Assembly (NCBI GenBank): GCA_964535215.1
Contig: CAZHST010000022.1
Location: forward strand, 1 to 54,451
DNA: 54,451 nt
Origin: JACQHM01 sp964535215
GTDB taxonomy: Bacteria; Methylomirabilota; Methylomirabilia; Methylomirabilales; JACQHM01
Direction of reading: 5' to 3'
The notes beneath the pieces are model-generated. The model searched no databases, was not told where the DNA came from, and worked only from the letters and a program-made list of their open reading frames with translations. How positions within the stretch are numbered: the first letter of the stretch is position 1; every line of letters starts with the position of its first letter. Shown one piece after another: positions 16,107 through 28,671 of the stretch. The position numbers and the translations under genes are program-made.

Positions 16107-17278
16107 CAGGGGAGAGCCTGCCTAAGGGCCCTGAAGAAGCCGTTCTTCCTCAGGAGGTTTTCGTAAGAAAAGAGGACGATCCCGTCGGCCCCTTCCCGCT
16201 TTGCCTCTTCAATCTGCTGAAGGAGGCCCTGGGGCTCATCGAACAGATAGGCCCCGAGGCCGATGGAGATCTTCCCCTTCCCCCGGAAGGCGACCGACTG
16301 GCGGCTGATGTAGCGGGCCAGCCTCCCGTCCCTGGTGTAATTCATGATGATAGCCATATCCAGGAGACCCTCCTCCATCCACCTCCTCCAGTCCTGAAAG
16401 GCCGTGAGGTAGGCCCGATCCATCCACGGAAGGAGGGCAGCCGACAGGACGATCCTCGGGTGCCGTTGCTTGACCAGGGTCCTGAGTTTCTTCACGAAAC
16501 CCGTGAGCTGCTCCCGCCGCCACCCATCCCAGGCCTCGGCCACGGCCAGATCCTCCTTCGCCCGCCACGCATCCAGGCCCGTCTCCGCCTTAAAACGACC
16601 GATGGTCTCCTCCCCGTACCCGAAGTCGAGCCCTCCGTTCCGATGGCGGGAGCCAGGGATCATCGGGACAGTGTAGGGGTAGCGGATGTAGTCGAAGTGG
16701 AGGCCGTCCAGCGTCGGGTACCGGTCAAGGAGTTCCAGGATGAGCCGGGTGAGAAACGTCTGGACTTCAGGATTAGCGGGATCCAGCCAGAGCCCCGGGG
16801 TGTCCAGGGTGAACCCGTCCCCCGGCTGGAGATTAGGGTACTGGAGGAGGGAGCGCCCCCGGCTATCGGTCAGGACCGCACCTTGGCCCACCCGCTTGAG
16901 GATCGGGGCCTCGAGGTTCCTCCCAAGGTTAAAGAGGTTCATCCACGCGTGGACCTTGATCCCCTTGGCATGGGCCCGGGCAAGGACAAAGGCCAGAGGG
17001 TCGTACCCCCCCCGCGTCAGGGTCGTCCGAAAGGGGGCCTCGTCGGCGAAGGAAGAGGCGTACCAGGCCCGGTTCCCCCGGTAGACCTGGAGGAAGAGGT
17101 CCTGGACACCCATCTCCGCGGCCGCTTGAAGCATGGCTTCCAAATGAGAACGGGCCTCCAGGATCCGGTTCGGCCCCTCCGCCTCCACCCACAGCCCGAG
17201 GCGTACCGCCCCGACCGGCGACGGGACCAGGAGGAGCACTCCGAAAAGAACCCACCGGCAACGACGGAGGGGGATCAT
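16106..17278 (-). CDS. secreted glycoside hydrolase-like protein (GHL10 family)
   Basis: A 390-residue exported protein. The signal peptide is at the N-terminus (CRWVLFGVLLLVPSPVGA). The rest is a TIM-barrel of the glycosyl hydrolase-like 10 type: VRLGLWVEAEG, GVQDLFLQVYRGNRAWYAS, the helix ARAHAKGIKVHAWMNLFNLG, LDGLHFDYIRYPYTVP and IIMNYTRDGRLARY. Family members are believed to act on envelope polysaccharides, but few are characterised. The ATG at 17278 shares the TGATG stop/start with the upstream zinc-ribbon gene; a GTG three bases earlier is possible. It is one transcript with the ECF sigma factor. Confidence 0.88.
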   Translation of the reverse strand: MIPLRRCRWVLFGVLLLVPSPVGAVRLGLWVEAEGPNRILEARSHLEAMLQAAAEMGVQDLFLQVYRGNRAWYASSFADEAPFRTTLTRGGYDPLAFVLARAHAKGIKVHAWMNLFNLGRNLEAPILKRVGQGAVLTDSRGRSLLQYPNLQPGDGFTLDTPGLWLDPANPEVQTFLTRLILELLDRYPTLDGLHFDYIRYPYTVPMIPGSRHRNGGLDFGYGEETIGRFKAETGLDAWRAKEDLAVAEAWDGWRREQLTGFVKKLRTLVKQRHPRIVLSAALLPWMDRAYLTAFQDWRRWMEEGLLDMAIIMNYTRDGRLARYISRQSVAFRGKGKISIGLGAYLFDEPQGLLQQIEEAKREGADGIVLFSYENLLRKNGFFRALRQALP

Positions 17279-17427
17279 CACTGGATCAGTTCTTTGATGG
17301 GGATATCAACCCCACAGACCTCACAGTAGACATAGCCCTCCTCATCCCTCCCGATCACGTCGAACGAGATCTGGGCACAGTAGGGGCAGAATCGAACATC
17401 GCTTCCCTTCTTCTGTTCATCCTGCAT
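17278..17427 (-). CDS. small zinc-ribbon protein (49 aa)
   Basis: This short ORF begins at ATG 17427 with a strong ribosome site GGGGGAGGAGG. It encodes MQDEQKKGSDVRFCPYCAQI, then SFDVIGRDEEGYVYCEVCGV and DIPIKELIQ. Two CxxC pairs (CPYC at 14-17 and CEVC at 35-38) make a classic zinc ribbon. It is the first gene of the transcript that continues into the GHL10 glycosidase (TGATG overlap), the ECF sigma factor and the putative anti-sigma protein, and has a promoter at 17517-17545. The role is unknown; it may bind nucleic acid or protein. Confidence 0.8.
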   Translation of the reverse strand: MQDEQKKGSDVRFCPYCAQISFDVIGRDEEGYVYCEVCGVDIPIKELIQ

Positions 17428-17444
17428 GGCCTCCTCCCCCAGTA

Positions 17445-17509
17445 AGCCTTCAGCCGTCAGCTTTCAGCTTGTTCTTCCGGGTCTTACTGACCGCTGATCG
17501 CTGAAGGCT
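17445..17509 (-). repeat. dispersed repeat copy 2, in the zinc-ribbon leader
   Basis: On the minus strand AGCGGTCAG (17487-17495), 18 bases, then GCTGAAAGCTGACGGCTGA (17450-17468). This is the same architecture as copy 1 at 4085-4137, in reverse orientation. An outlying AGCCTTCAGCG (17499-17509) extends it. It lies between the promoter and the start codon, so it is transcribed. Confidence 0.6.
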
Positions 17510-17516
17510 CCCTGAC

Positions 17517-17545
17517 AGCATAGCGGGAAAGTCTGACAGGATCAA
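17517..17545 (-). promoter_or_regulatory. promoter of the zinc-ribbon/GHL10/ECF operon
   Basis: Minus strand TTGATC (17540-17545), 17-base spacer, TATGCT (17517-17522). Confidence 0.45.
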
Positions 17546-17581
17546 GCCCCATCGGCCAAAGACCGGCCGGACCCGTCGGGG

Positions 17582-17611
17582 TTGACAACGGGGGGAAAGC
17601 TATGGTATGGC
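17582..17611 (+). promoter_or_regulatory. promoter of the hydroxyacid dehydrogenase gene
   Basis: TTGACA (17582-17587), 18-base spacer and TATGGC (17606-17611), 25 bases before ATG 17636. Confidence 0.45.
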
Positions 17612-17635
17612 CGCTTCCAGGAGAGGAGAAGCGCG

Positions 17636-18640
17636 ATGGAACGTCCGCCGTGGAAGATCGTGGTCCCTGACGATGTGCCCCCCGTCCTGGCCGGGACGGA
17701 GGCCTTGACCCTTCTCCAAGGGCTGGGAGAAGTGAAGCTTTACGGAAGCAAGGCAGAATCGAGCGAAGAGCTGATCCGGAGGATCGCCGAGGCCGATGTC
17801 GTCATCAACATCCGAGCCCATACGCTCTTCACCGAGGAGGTCCTCCGGGCCTGCCCCCATCTCAAGCTGATCTCGATCTGGGGGGTCGGCACCGACAACA
17901 TTGACCTCGAGGCGGCGGAACACCTGGGGATCGCCGTCACCAATACCCCAGGGGCCAACGCCACAGCCGTCGCCGAACATACCCTCGCCCTGATCCTGGC
18001 CCTGGCGAGGCGGCTCCCCCAGACCGACCGGGAGGTCCGGCAGGGGGACTGGCCAAGGGCGATGGCCGTTCAGCTCCGGGGCAAGACCCTCGGCATCATC
18101 GGCCTTGGGGCCATCGGCCGTCAGGTAGCAGGGCTGGGGAAGGGGATCGGGATGGAGGTCATCGCCTGGACCTTCCATCCTTCCGATGAGATAACCCGCC
18201 GTCTCGGCATCAGGATAGTCCCCCTGGAAGAGCTCCTCAAGGGCGCTGATGTGATCTCGATCCATGTCCGTCTCTCTCCGCAGAGCGAGGGCCTGATCGG
18301 GGAGCGGGAGCTTCGGATGATGAAGCCAACAGCCTTCCTGGTGAACACGGCGAGGGGGAAGATCGTGGATCAGACGGCCCTGGTCAAGGCCCTACGGGAA
18401 GGGTGGATCGCCGGCGCGGCCCTGGATGTCTTCGAGGTCGAACCCCTTCCCCCCGATAACCCCCTGAAGGCCCTGGACAATGTCATCCTCACCCCTCACA
18501 GCGCCAGCATGACGAAGGAGGCCATCGAGGGAGGGCTGCTCCAGGCCGTCGAGAACATCAAGAACTTCCTGGTCGGGACGCCGACGAATCTGGTTGTGCC
18601 CCGCCAATCCTCCTTAAGAAGAACGCCACAAAGACCTTGA
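17636..18640 (+). CDS. D-2-hydroxyacid dehydrogenase (phosphoglycerate dehydrogenase-like)
   Basis: A 334-residue NAD-dependent dehydrogenase of the SerA/D-isomer family. The NAD-binding glycine motif is in LGIIGLGAIGRQVAG. The catalytic triad segments are all present: Arg in VNTARGKIVD, Glu in DVFEVEPLPP and His in VILTPHSASM. There is no ACT regulatory domain, so it is not a full-length serine-pathway SerA with feedback control; the substrate could be another 2-hydroxy acid. I start it at ATG 17636 after AGGAGAGGAG; the longer frame overlaps the promoter. Confidence 0.9.
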   Translation: MERPPWKIVVPDDVPPVLAGTEALTLLQGLGEVKLYGSKAESSEELIRRIAEADVVINIRAHTLFTEEVLRACPHLKLISIWGVGTDNIDLEAAEHLGIAVTNTPGANATAVAEHTLALILALARRLPQTDREVRQGDWPRAMAVQLRGKTLGIIGLGAIGRQVAGLGKGIGMEVIAWTFHPSDEITRRLGIRIVPLEELLKGADVISIHVRLSPQSEGLIGERELRMMKPTAFLVNTARGKIVDQTALVKALREGWIAGAALDVFEVEPLPPDNPLKALDNVILTPHSASMTKEAIEGGLLQAVENIKNFLVGTPTNLVVPRQSSLRRTPQRP

Positions 18641-18665
18641 CAAAAAACTCCTCTTACTCTACCAT
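18637..18665 (+). promoter_or_regulatory. promoter of the TetR-MFP-RND unit
   Basis: Perfect TTGACA (18637-18642), 17-base spacer and TACCAT (18660-18665), ahead of the tetR-like gene. Confidence 0.6.
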
Positions 18666-18668
18666 CAG

Positions 18669-18682
18669 TGAGCCCTTACTCA
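18669..18682 (+). promoter_or_regulatory. possible TetR-type operator
   Basis: TGAG-N6-CTCA inverted repeat (AGTGAGCCCTTACTCAG) immediately after the -10 box. Repressor binding here would block transcription, consistent with self-control by the adjacent TetR protein. The dyad is short, so the call is tentative. Confidence 0.35.
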
Positions 18683-18709
18683 GCCTCGCTTATTTTTTCA
18701 GGAACCGGG

Positions 18710-19333
18710 ATGAGAGAGCGCTTGTCAGCCGAGGAGAGGCGGCGACAGATCGTCGAGGCCGCCGCCGAACTTTTCGCCCGCAAAGGCTTCCGGGGAACGA
18801 CCACCCGTGAGATCGCTGAGGCCGTTGGCTTAAGCGAGGCCATGATCTTCAAGTATTTTCCCACCAAGGAGGAGCTGTACTCGGCGATCATCGAGGCCAA
18901 GGCCGCGACAGAGGAGATCCTGGCGGCTGCAGCCGTGGCCGCCGCATCGAAGGATGATGCCGGTGTCTTCAGGGCCATCGGACGGATCATGATCGAGACA
19001 ACGGAGGCGGACCCGACCCTGATGCGCCTTCTCCTCTTCAGCGCCCTTGAAGGCCATGAGCTGTCCCAGATGTTCTTTGAATCAAGGGTCAGGCGCCTCC
19101 ACGAGTTCCTGAGCGCTTACATCCAGCAGAGGATCGCCGATGGGCAGTTCAGGGAGGTTGATCCCCTTATCACGGCCAGGGGGTTTGTCGGGATGGTCGT
19201 CCACTACCTCCTGATCCATGAACTCTTCGGCGTGAAGCGTCCGCCCCACTCCTCCCCAGAAGAAGTGGTCTCAACCTTCGTGAGCGTCTTCCTGAAGGGG
19301 CTGGCGAAACAGGGCTGTGAAACGCTGCCTTAG
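18710..19333 (+). CDS. TetR/AcrR family transcriptional regulator
   Basis: A 207-residue repressor-type regulator. The N-terminal helix-turn-helix is typical: RRRQIVEAAAELFARKGFRG, TTTREIAEAVGLSEAMIFKY, FPTKEELYSAII. The C-terminal all-helical ligand domain is generic. I use ATG 18710 (MRERLSAEERR); the upstream 14 residues of the longer frame overlap the putative operator. It is followed ten bases later by genes for a membrane fusion protein and an RND transporter, so it most likely controls this efflux pump in response to a pump substrate. Confidence 0.93.
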   Translation: MRERLSAEERRRQIVEAAAELFARKGFRGTTTREIAEAVGLSEAMIFKYFPTKEELYSAIIEAKAATEEILAAAAVAAASKDDAGVFRAIGRIMIETTEADPTLMRLLLFSALEGHELSQMFFESRVRRLHEFLSAYIQQRIADGQFREVDPLITARGFVGMVVHYLLIHELFGVKRPPHSSPEEVVSTFVSVFLKGLAKQGCETLP

Positions 19334-19342
19334 AAGAGGGAG

Positions 19343-20623
19343 GTGGGAGCGGTGAGGTTCGGCTCCCCGATCGGGCTGCTTTTCACCATCGTTCTCGCCG
19401 GCTGTGGCTCCGATGACGGACCTCCGCGACAGCTGGGAGCTCAGCAGACCGGACCTCCTCCCGTAAGCGTCGTGGTTGGCCAGGTCATCGAGAAGCCGGT
19501 GCAGGGCGAGATCCAGGCCATTGGCACCATCGAGCCAAACCTCTCCACGACGGTCAGCGCCGAGGTCTCGGGACTGGTGGAACGGTTCGACCTGAAGGAG
19601 GGGGACCGGGTCATCAAAGGTCAGACGATCATCGCCCAGTTGAAAAGGACCGACCGGGAGATCGCCCTCCGGGAGGCAGGGGCCGTCGTGGCCAGGGCCA
19701 AGGAGGAGTGGGAGAAGCTGAAAAAGGGCCCAAGGCCTGAGGAGATCAACCAGCGCCGGGCCGAGGTGGCAGAACGGAAGGCCCTGATGGAGCGGGCCGA
19801 GAAGGATCTGGCCAGGGCCAGGGACCTCCACGCCGACGGGGCCGTCAGCACCCAGGAGCTCCAGCGGGAGGAGGCCAACTACCTGGCGGCCAGGTCCCGT
19901 TACGAGCAGGCCCTCGAGGCCTTAAAGGAAGCTGAAAGGGGCTACCGGCAGGAAGAGGTCGCCAAGGCAGAAGCCGATTACAAACGGGCCCAGGCAGTCT
20001 ACGAACGGATCCAGGACGAGCTGAAGCGGACCACCATCCGCTCCCCCATCACTGGGACCATCGTGAGGAAGCATGTGGAGGTTGGGCAGTGGGTGGACGC
20101 CGGGGGGAGGATCGCTGACGTCGTGGACCTGGACAAGGTCCTGATCGTCACCCCGATCAACGAGAAGGAGATCAGCCGCCTCAAGGTCGGGGATCAGGCC
20201 ACCATCACCGTGGATACCTACCCCGGCCGCACCTTCACCGGACGGATCAAACATATCGTCCCCCAGGCGGACCTCCAGAGCCGGGCCTTTCCGGTGAAGA
20301 TCGAGGTGGCGAACCCCGAGGGGAGGTTAAAGGGAGGGATGATGGCCCGGGTCTCCATCAGCTACGGCACCCCGCGCCCCACCCTCCTGGTCCCCAAGGA
20401 TGCCGTTGTCCGTCGGGACAATCAGGAAGTGGTCTTCACCGTCAGGGGGCAGAAGGCCTCTCTCCAGCGGGTCGTGACCGGTCAGGCCGTGGACGGCTTC
20501 CTGGAGATCGTGGATGGAAGATTGAAGACCGGGGATGCGGTCGTGGTCACCGGCAATGAGGTCCTGAGGGACGGGGCCCCGGTGAAGATCGTCACGAAGG
20601 TCGAAAAGGTCCAACGGCCCTGA
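19343..20623 (+). CDS. RND efflux periplasmic adaptor (membrane fusion lipoprotein)
   Basis: A protein of about 426 residues that links an inner-membrane RND pump to an outer-membrane channel. The signal peptide ends in the lipobox VLAGC (Cys21 from GTG 19343; GTG 19352 is an alternative). Domains in order are a first lipoyl strand set (TIEPNLSTTVSAEVSGLVER), a long coiled-coil hairpin (about 100-215, Ala/Glu/Lys-rich), the second lipoyl half (TIRSPITGTIVRKHVEVGQ), then beta-barrel and membrane-proximal domains (LKVGDQATITVDTYPGRTF). It lies directly between tetR and the RND gene. Confidence 0.95.
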   Translation: MGAVRFGSPIGLLFTIVLAGCGSDDGPPRQLGAQQTGPPPVSVVVGQVIEKPVQGEIQAIGTIEPNLSTTVSAEVSGLVERFDLKEGDRVIKGQTIIAQLKRTDREIALREAGAVVARAKEEWEKLKKGPRPEEINQRRAEVAERKALMERAEKDLARARDLHADGAVSTQELQREEANYLAARSRYEQALEALKEAERGYRQEEVAKAEADYKRAQAVYERIQDELKRTTIRSPITGTIVRKHVEVGQWVDAGGRIADVVDLDKVLIVTPINEKEISRLKVGDQATITVDTYPGRTFTGRIKHIVPQADLQSRAFPVKIEVANPEGRLKGGMMARVSISYGTPRPTLLVPKDAVVRRDNQEVVFTVRGQKASLQRVVTGQAVDGFLEIVDGRLKTGDAVVVTGNEVLRDGAPVKIVTKVEKVQRP

Positions 20624-20644
20624 GGGGGCCTTAAGGAGAGGGCC

Positions 20645-23600
20645 ATGAAGCTCATCGAGTTCTGCATCAAGTACCCGGTCACGGTCCTGGTGGCCGTGAT
20701 CCTGGCCGTCCTCTTTGGGGTGATCTCCCTCTTCCGCCTCCCCCTCCAGATGATCCCCACCGTGGACCGTCCCGAGATCACCGTCGAGACCAAATACCAA
20801 GGGGCCGCCCCCCTCGAGGTGGAGCAGGAGGTCACGGACCGGCTCGAGGAGAAGCTGAACTCCGTGGAGAATGTGGACGAGATCCTCTCCAAGTCCGAGG
20901 AGGGGAAGAGCACGATCACCTTAAAGTTCGACTGGGGGGTCAACAAGGATGTGGCCCGGCTGGATGTCTCCGAGAAGCTGGACCTGGTGGAGGATCTGCC
21001 CGAGGATGTCGAACGACCCCTGATCCGGGCCGTGAACTCCGATGAGGAGACCCCCATCGCCTGGATCATCGTGGACACGGATCGGGACATCAACGAGGTC
21101 TGGGAGGAAGGGGACGACGTCATCAAGCCCAGGATCGAACGGGTAGGCGGTGTCGGAGCCGTCTGGATGTTCGGCGGTCAGGATCGGGAGGTCCACGTCA
21201 TCCTGGACCATCAGGCCATGAGCGCCCGGGGGATCTCCATCGCCCAGGTCCGGGATGCCCTGTTGAGGGAAAACCGGAACATCAAGGGGGGGAAGATTGA
21301 CGAGGGGAAACGCCAGTACCTGGTCCGGACGATGGGCCAGTTCACCGACTTGAAACAGATCGAGGACACGATCATCCGGCAGGATGCCAGGGGGATCACG
21401 TACCTCAAGGATATCGCCCAGGTCCGCTTCGGCTACGAGGATAAGAACTTTGCCGTGAGGATGGGAGGGAAGCCGACCATCGCCTTTGGCGTCTTACGGC
21501 GGACAGGGGCCAACACCGTGGAGGTGATGAAAAGGCTGAAAGAGGAGCTGAAATCCCTCAACCGGATCTACGAACCGAAGGGGATCAGGCTGGTCCTGAC
21601 CTATGACGAGACTGACTACATCTATGACGCCCTGGGCCTTGTCACCTCCAACATCTGGTACGGCGGCCTTTTGGCCGTGGCCGTCCTCCTCCTCTTCCTC
21701 CGGAGCGGCTCCAGCGTCCTAATCATCGGCTTTGCGATCCCGATCTCTATCATGTCCACCTTCGTCATCCTGGGGCTCCTGGGCATGAATCTCAACATCG
21801 TCATGCTGGCCGGGATTGCCTTTGCCATCGGGATGGTGGTGGACAACTCCATCGTTGTTCTGGAGAACATCTTCCGTCATCGCCAGATGGGGAAGGGGCG
21901 CTTCCAGGCGGCCCTGGATGGGGCCACGGAGGTGTGGGGGGCGATCCTGGCTTCGACCCTGACCACCGTCGTCGTCTTCCTGCCCATCCTGTTTGTAAAA
22001 GAAGAAGCGGGGCAGCTCTTCCGGGCGATCGCCATCGCCATCTCCGTCGCCGTCCTCTTTTCGCTGGTCGTCTCCCTGACCGTCGTCCCCATGCTTTCCT
22101 CCCGCCTCTTGAGGGGAACCGAGGACCAGTTAAGGAGGGGCCGTTTCGGGCGCTTCCTGAATCCTCTCTTGGATCACCTCGACCGGTTCGGCGGGGGCTT
22201 CGTCAGCTCCGTCGTCGGCCTCCTGGAATGGCTCCGGAGGAGCTTTGCCCGAAGGCTCATTGCCGCCGGGATCATCACTGGCCTGGCGATCGCCCTGGCC
22301 TACCTCCTCCTCCCCCCCATTGACTACCTCCCCCAGGGGAACCGGAACCTGATCTTCGCCTACATCAAGACCCCTCCCGGGTTGAACATCGAGGAGCGGG
22401 AGCGGATCGTGGCCGAGCTGGAGCGGCGGTTTCTGGAGATGAAGGAGCTGAAGTACATCTTCGGCGTGGTCCGGACCGATTTCTCCCTCGTCGGGGTCCT
22501 GGCCAAGGATGCGTACAAGGACCAGAAGAACATGCGCAGGATCGTGGCCGAGCTCCAGAGACGGACCTTCGGCATCCCAGGGGCAAAGGGGATCTTCGTC
22601 ACCCAGAGTCCCCTCTTCCGACGGCGGTTCGCCTTCATCGGCGGCACCAACATAGACATTGACATTAAAGGCGATGACCTGGACACCATCCAGCAGATCG
22701 CCGGGAGGCTCCAGGACAGCCTGAAGACCTTGAAAGAGGTGAACTTCGTCAACACCGAGTTCGAGGTGGGAAGCCCCGAGCTGCAGATCTCCGTGGACCG
22801 GGAGAAGGCCTCGAACCTGGGGCTCTCGGCCTCCGAGGTCGGCTATGTGATCGAGACCATGGTGAACGGGACCCTGGCCGGGACGTTCCGCGAGCGGGGG
22901 AAGGAGCTGGACATTAGGTTGAAAGGCCCCCTCCAGGAGATCACCAGGACCCAAGACCTGGATCGGATCCTCCTCCACACGCCGGTGGGACGGATCGTCC
23001 GGCTCTCGGATGTGGCCTCGGTCCGCTCGGAGATCGGCCCCACAAAGGTCGAGCACGTTGACCTGGACCGGGCCATCAAGCTGACCGTTAACATCCGGGG
23101 GGACATCCCTCTGGAGAGCGCCATCAACCTCCTGAACGAAAAGGTGGTAGGGCCTATGAGGGCCCAGCTCCCCTTAGGCCACACCATCAACGTGACGGGG
23201 CAGGCCAAGGATCTGGATGTCACCTGGAACTCCATCAAGTGGGCCCTGCTCTTGGCCTTGATTGTCGACTACCTCTTGATGTGCTCCCTCTTCGAGTCTT
23301 GGCTGAACCCCCTGATCATCATGTTCAGCGTCCCCCTTGCCGCCTTAGGCGGGATCCTGGGGGTCAAACTGGCCCACCTCTACGAGCCGGCCACAAAGAT
23401 GGATGTCATCACCATGCTGGGCTTTATCATCCTGGCCGGTACGGTGGTGAACAACGCCATCCTGATCGTTCACCAGTCCCTGAACTTCCTCAGGGAAGGC
23501 TATGAGCCGCAGCGGGCCCTCCTGGAGAGCGTCAGGACCAGGATCCGGCCGATCTTCATGACGACGACCACCACCGTCTTCGGCATGCTCCCTTTGGTGA

Positions 23601-23896
23601 TCTCCACGGGGGCCGGGTCGGAGCTCTACCGGGGCTTGGGCGCCGTCGTCTTGGGCGGCCTCTCCCTGTCCACCCTCTTCACCCTGGTTCTGGTCCCCGT
23701 CCTCTTCTCCCTCTGGCTGGATGTCCGGGAGATGGTCCCGATTCTCAGGAAGGTCCCCGTGGTGGCCCAGGAGGAGGCCCTGTCATACCTAAACGGTGGC
23801 GAGCGGGAGGTCACCCCACCAGTTCCGGGATCAGGGCCCACTTCACCACCCAACCCCCTTCGATCTTCGAAAGGCAGACAACCCCCCCCATCCTGA
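20645..23896 (+). CDS. RND efflux transporter permease (AcrB-like)
   Basis: A 1083-residue inner-membrane proton antiporter of the RND superfamily, with the usual two repeats of six membrane helices and large periplasmic loops. Marks are the N-terminal helix CIKYPVTVLVAVILAVLFGV, the TM4 motif GMVVDNSIVVLENIFRHRQM (one Asp of the AcrB Asp-Asp pair, Asn in place of the second), and in the second half FSVPLAALGGILGVKLA and GTVVNNAILIVHQ. It may pump lipophilic compounds; substrate unknown. The last 28 codons (Pro/Ser-rich tail) overlap the 3' end of sixA on the other strand. Confidence 0.95.
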   Translation: MKLIEFCIKYPVTVLVAVILAVLFGVISLFRLPLQMIPTVDRPEITVETKYQGAAPLEVEQEVTDRLEEKLNSVENVDEILSKSEEGKSTITLKFDWGVNKDVARLDVSEKLDLVEDLPEDVERPLIRAVNSDEETPIAWIIVDTDRDINEVWEEGDDVIKPRIERVGGVGAVWMFGGQDREVHVILDHQAMSARGISIAQVRDALLRENRNIKGGKIDEGKRQYLVRTMGQFTDLKQIEDTIIRQDARGITYLKDIAQVRFGYEDKNFAVRMGGKPTIAFGVLRRTGANTVEVMKRLKEELKSLNRIYEPKGIRLVLTYDETDYIYDALGLVTSNIWYGGLLAVAVLLLFLRSGSSVLIIGFAIPISIMSTFVILGLLGMNLNIVMLAGIAFAIGMVVDNSIVVLENIFRHRQMGKGRFQAALDGATEVWGAILASTLTTVVVFLPILFVKEEAGQLFRAIAIAISVAVLFSLVVSLTVVPMLSSRLLRGTEDQLRRGRFGRFLNPLLDHLDRFGGGFVSSVVGLLEWLRRSFARRLIAAGIITGLAIALAYLLLPPIDYLPQGNRNLIFAYIKTPPGLNIEERERIVAELERRFLEMKELKYIFGVVRTDFSLVGVLAKDAYKDQKNMRRIVAELQRRTFGIPGAKGIFVTQSPLFRRRFAFIGGTNIDIDIKGDDLDTIQQIAGRLQDSLKTLKEVNFVNTEFEVGSPELQISVDREKASNLGLSASEVGYVIETMVNGTLAGTFRERGKELDIRLKGPLQEITRTQDLDRILLHTPVGRIVRLSDVASVRSEIGPTKVEHVDLDRAIKLTVNIRGDIPLESAINLLNEKVVGPMRAQLPLGHTINVTGQAKDLDVTWNSIKWALLLALIVDYLLMCSLFESWLNPLIIMFSVPLAALGGILGVKLAHLYEPATKMDVITMLGFIILAGTVVNNAILIVHQSLNFLREGYEPQRALLESVRTRIRPIFMTTTTTVFGMLPLVISTGAGSELYRGLGAVVLGGLSLSTLFTLVLVPVLFSLWLDVREMVPILRKVPVVAQEEALSYLNGGEREVTPPVPGSGPTSPPNPLRSSKGRQPPPS

Positions 23897-24272
23897 ACCG
23901 GATCACCTCCCTCCCCGGATCGCCCACGAGGAGGGCCGAGGCCAGCCGGCTTAAGTGGGGGAGGTGCCCAACCAGCATCAGAGGCTCTTGAGAGGCCTCT
24001 ACCACGCCTTTTGCCTCGGTAGGATCGTCCATCGGTGAAAGGCCCTTCATCTCCCGGATGCCATGAGGCGGGGAGAGATGCTCGGCCAGGATCTCCGCCG
24101 TCTGCTTCGCCCTCAGCTTTCCCGAGTGGCGGATCTCAGCGACCTTGAGGCCGATCCTGGCCGCATGGCGGGCGACCCGCTGGACCTCCTCCCGCCCACG
24201 GTCGGTCAGGGGCCGGGCCGGGTCTTCCTGCTCCGACTTCGCCTCAGCATGCTGGACCAGGTACACGTCCAT
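23811..24272 (-). CDS. sixA: phosphohistidine phosphatase SixA-like
   Basis: A 153-residue histidine phosphatase of the RHG fold. The catalytic motif is degenerate at Arg (LVQHAEAKSEQEDPARPLTD, QHA in place of RHG/RHA), as is common in SixA. The second His is in LMLVGHLPHLSRLAS. RLTDRGREEV-like and RHSGKLRAKQTAEIL segments match SixA, which removes phosphate from His-containing phosphotransfer domains. Its 3' end overlaps the RND gene tail by 86 bases in antisense orientation. Confidence 0.88.
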   Translation of the reverse strand: MDVYLVQHAEAKSEQEDPARPLTDRGREEVQRVARHAARIGLKVAEIRHSGKLRAKQTAEILAEHLSPPHGIREMKGLSPMDDPTEAKGVVEASQEPLMLVGHLPHLSRLASALLVGDPGREVIRFRMGGVVCLSKIEGGWVVKWALIPELVG

Positions 24273-24302
24273 CGCCGACCCTCCTTAGAACCCACCAGCC
24301 GG

Positions 24303-24875
24303 CTACCGTTTGTAGCGCCCAACGAGCTGGGCCTCTGCCAGGATGTGCCCTTTCACCGCATCAAGGAGCTGTTGCTTCGTCGCCCGCGGCCTCAGGTTGG
24401 TCCGGCTGTCAAGGGCGTAGAGCTTGAAAACATAGCGATGAGCCGGACCGGGAGGGGGGCAGGGGCCTCCATAGCCCACCCTCCGAAAGTCGTTCAGCCC
24501 TTGCTTTGCCCCGTTGGGGAGGGTCTCCTGGGCGGGGATCCCCTCCGGAAGCTCCCGTGTATCAGCCGGAAGGTCGTAGAGGACCCAATGGACCCAGGTC
24601 CCCATGGGGGCATCCGGATCATCGGCGATGAGCGCGAAGCTTTTTGTCCCCGGAGGTGGATCGGTCCAGCGGAGGGGGACCGAAACGTCCACCCCATCGC
24701 ACGTGTATTTTCGAGGAATGGACTGATCCTTCTGAAACACGGAACTCTTCAGCTCAAACGCCATGGCTTGTCCCCTTGTTTGGCGCTGACCGGCCCAGGC
24801 CGCATCTGGCCAAAGCCCCTGGATCCCTTGAAAGATCACCAAGCTCAGGAATACCCATCTATCGACTTGACCCAT
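24303..24875 (-). CDS. exported YbhB/YbcL family (PEBP / Raf kinase inhibitor-like) protein
   Basis: A 190-residue protein. The start ATG 24875 has ribosome site GAGGAGGTG and gives a signal peptide (RWVFLSLVIFQGIQGLWPDA). The PEBP fold is plain: KYTCDGVDVSVPLRWTDPPP, ADDPDAPMGTWVHWVLYDLP, GKN-like NGAKQGLNDFRRVGYGGPCP, PPGPAHRYVFKLYALD. The D-x-D-x-P and GxPPxH ligand-pocket residues are present. The bacterial family is of uncertain function. It follows the giant fusion gene on the same strand. Confidence 0.92.
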   Translation of the reverse strand: MGQVDRWVFLSLVIFQGIQGLWPDAAWAGQRQTRGQAMAFELKSSVFQKDQSIPRKYTCDGVDVSVPLRWTDPPPGTKSFALIADDPDAPMGTWVHWVLYDLPADTRELPEGIPAQETLPNGAKQGLNDFRRVGYGGPCPPPGPAHRYVFKLYALDSRTNLRPRATKQQLLDAVKGHILAEAQLVGRYKR

Positions 24876-24945
24876 AGCGTCACCTCCTCGCAAAACGGGC
24901 TGGATCTCACCTTGGAGGCGGCGGAGGACTTCGTCTTTCCACCCG

Positions 24946-28623
<3,678 letters not shown>

Positions 28624-28671
28624 GATTCCTCTCCCTCCTCACCCTGAAAGGGGAAGGGTTTGAAATGGGCT

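Noticed and set aside
22130..23056. A 308-codon minus-strand ORF inside the RND gene
   Set aside because: Antisense shadow of a well-conserved transporter.
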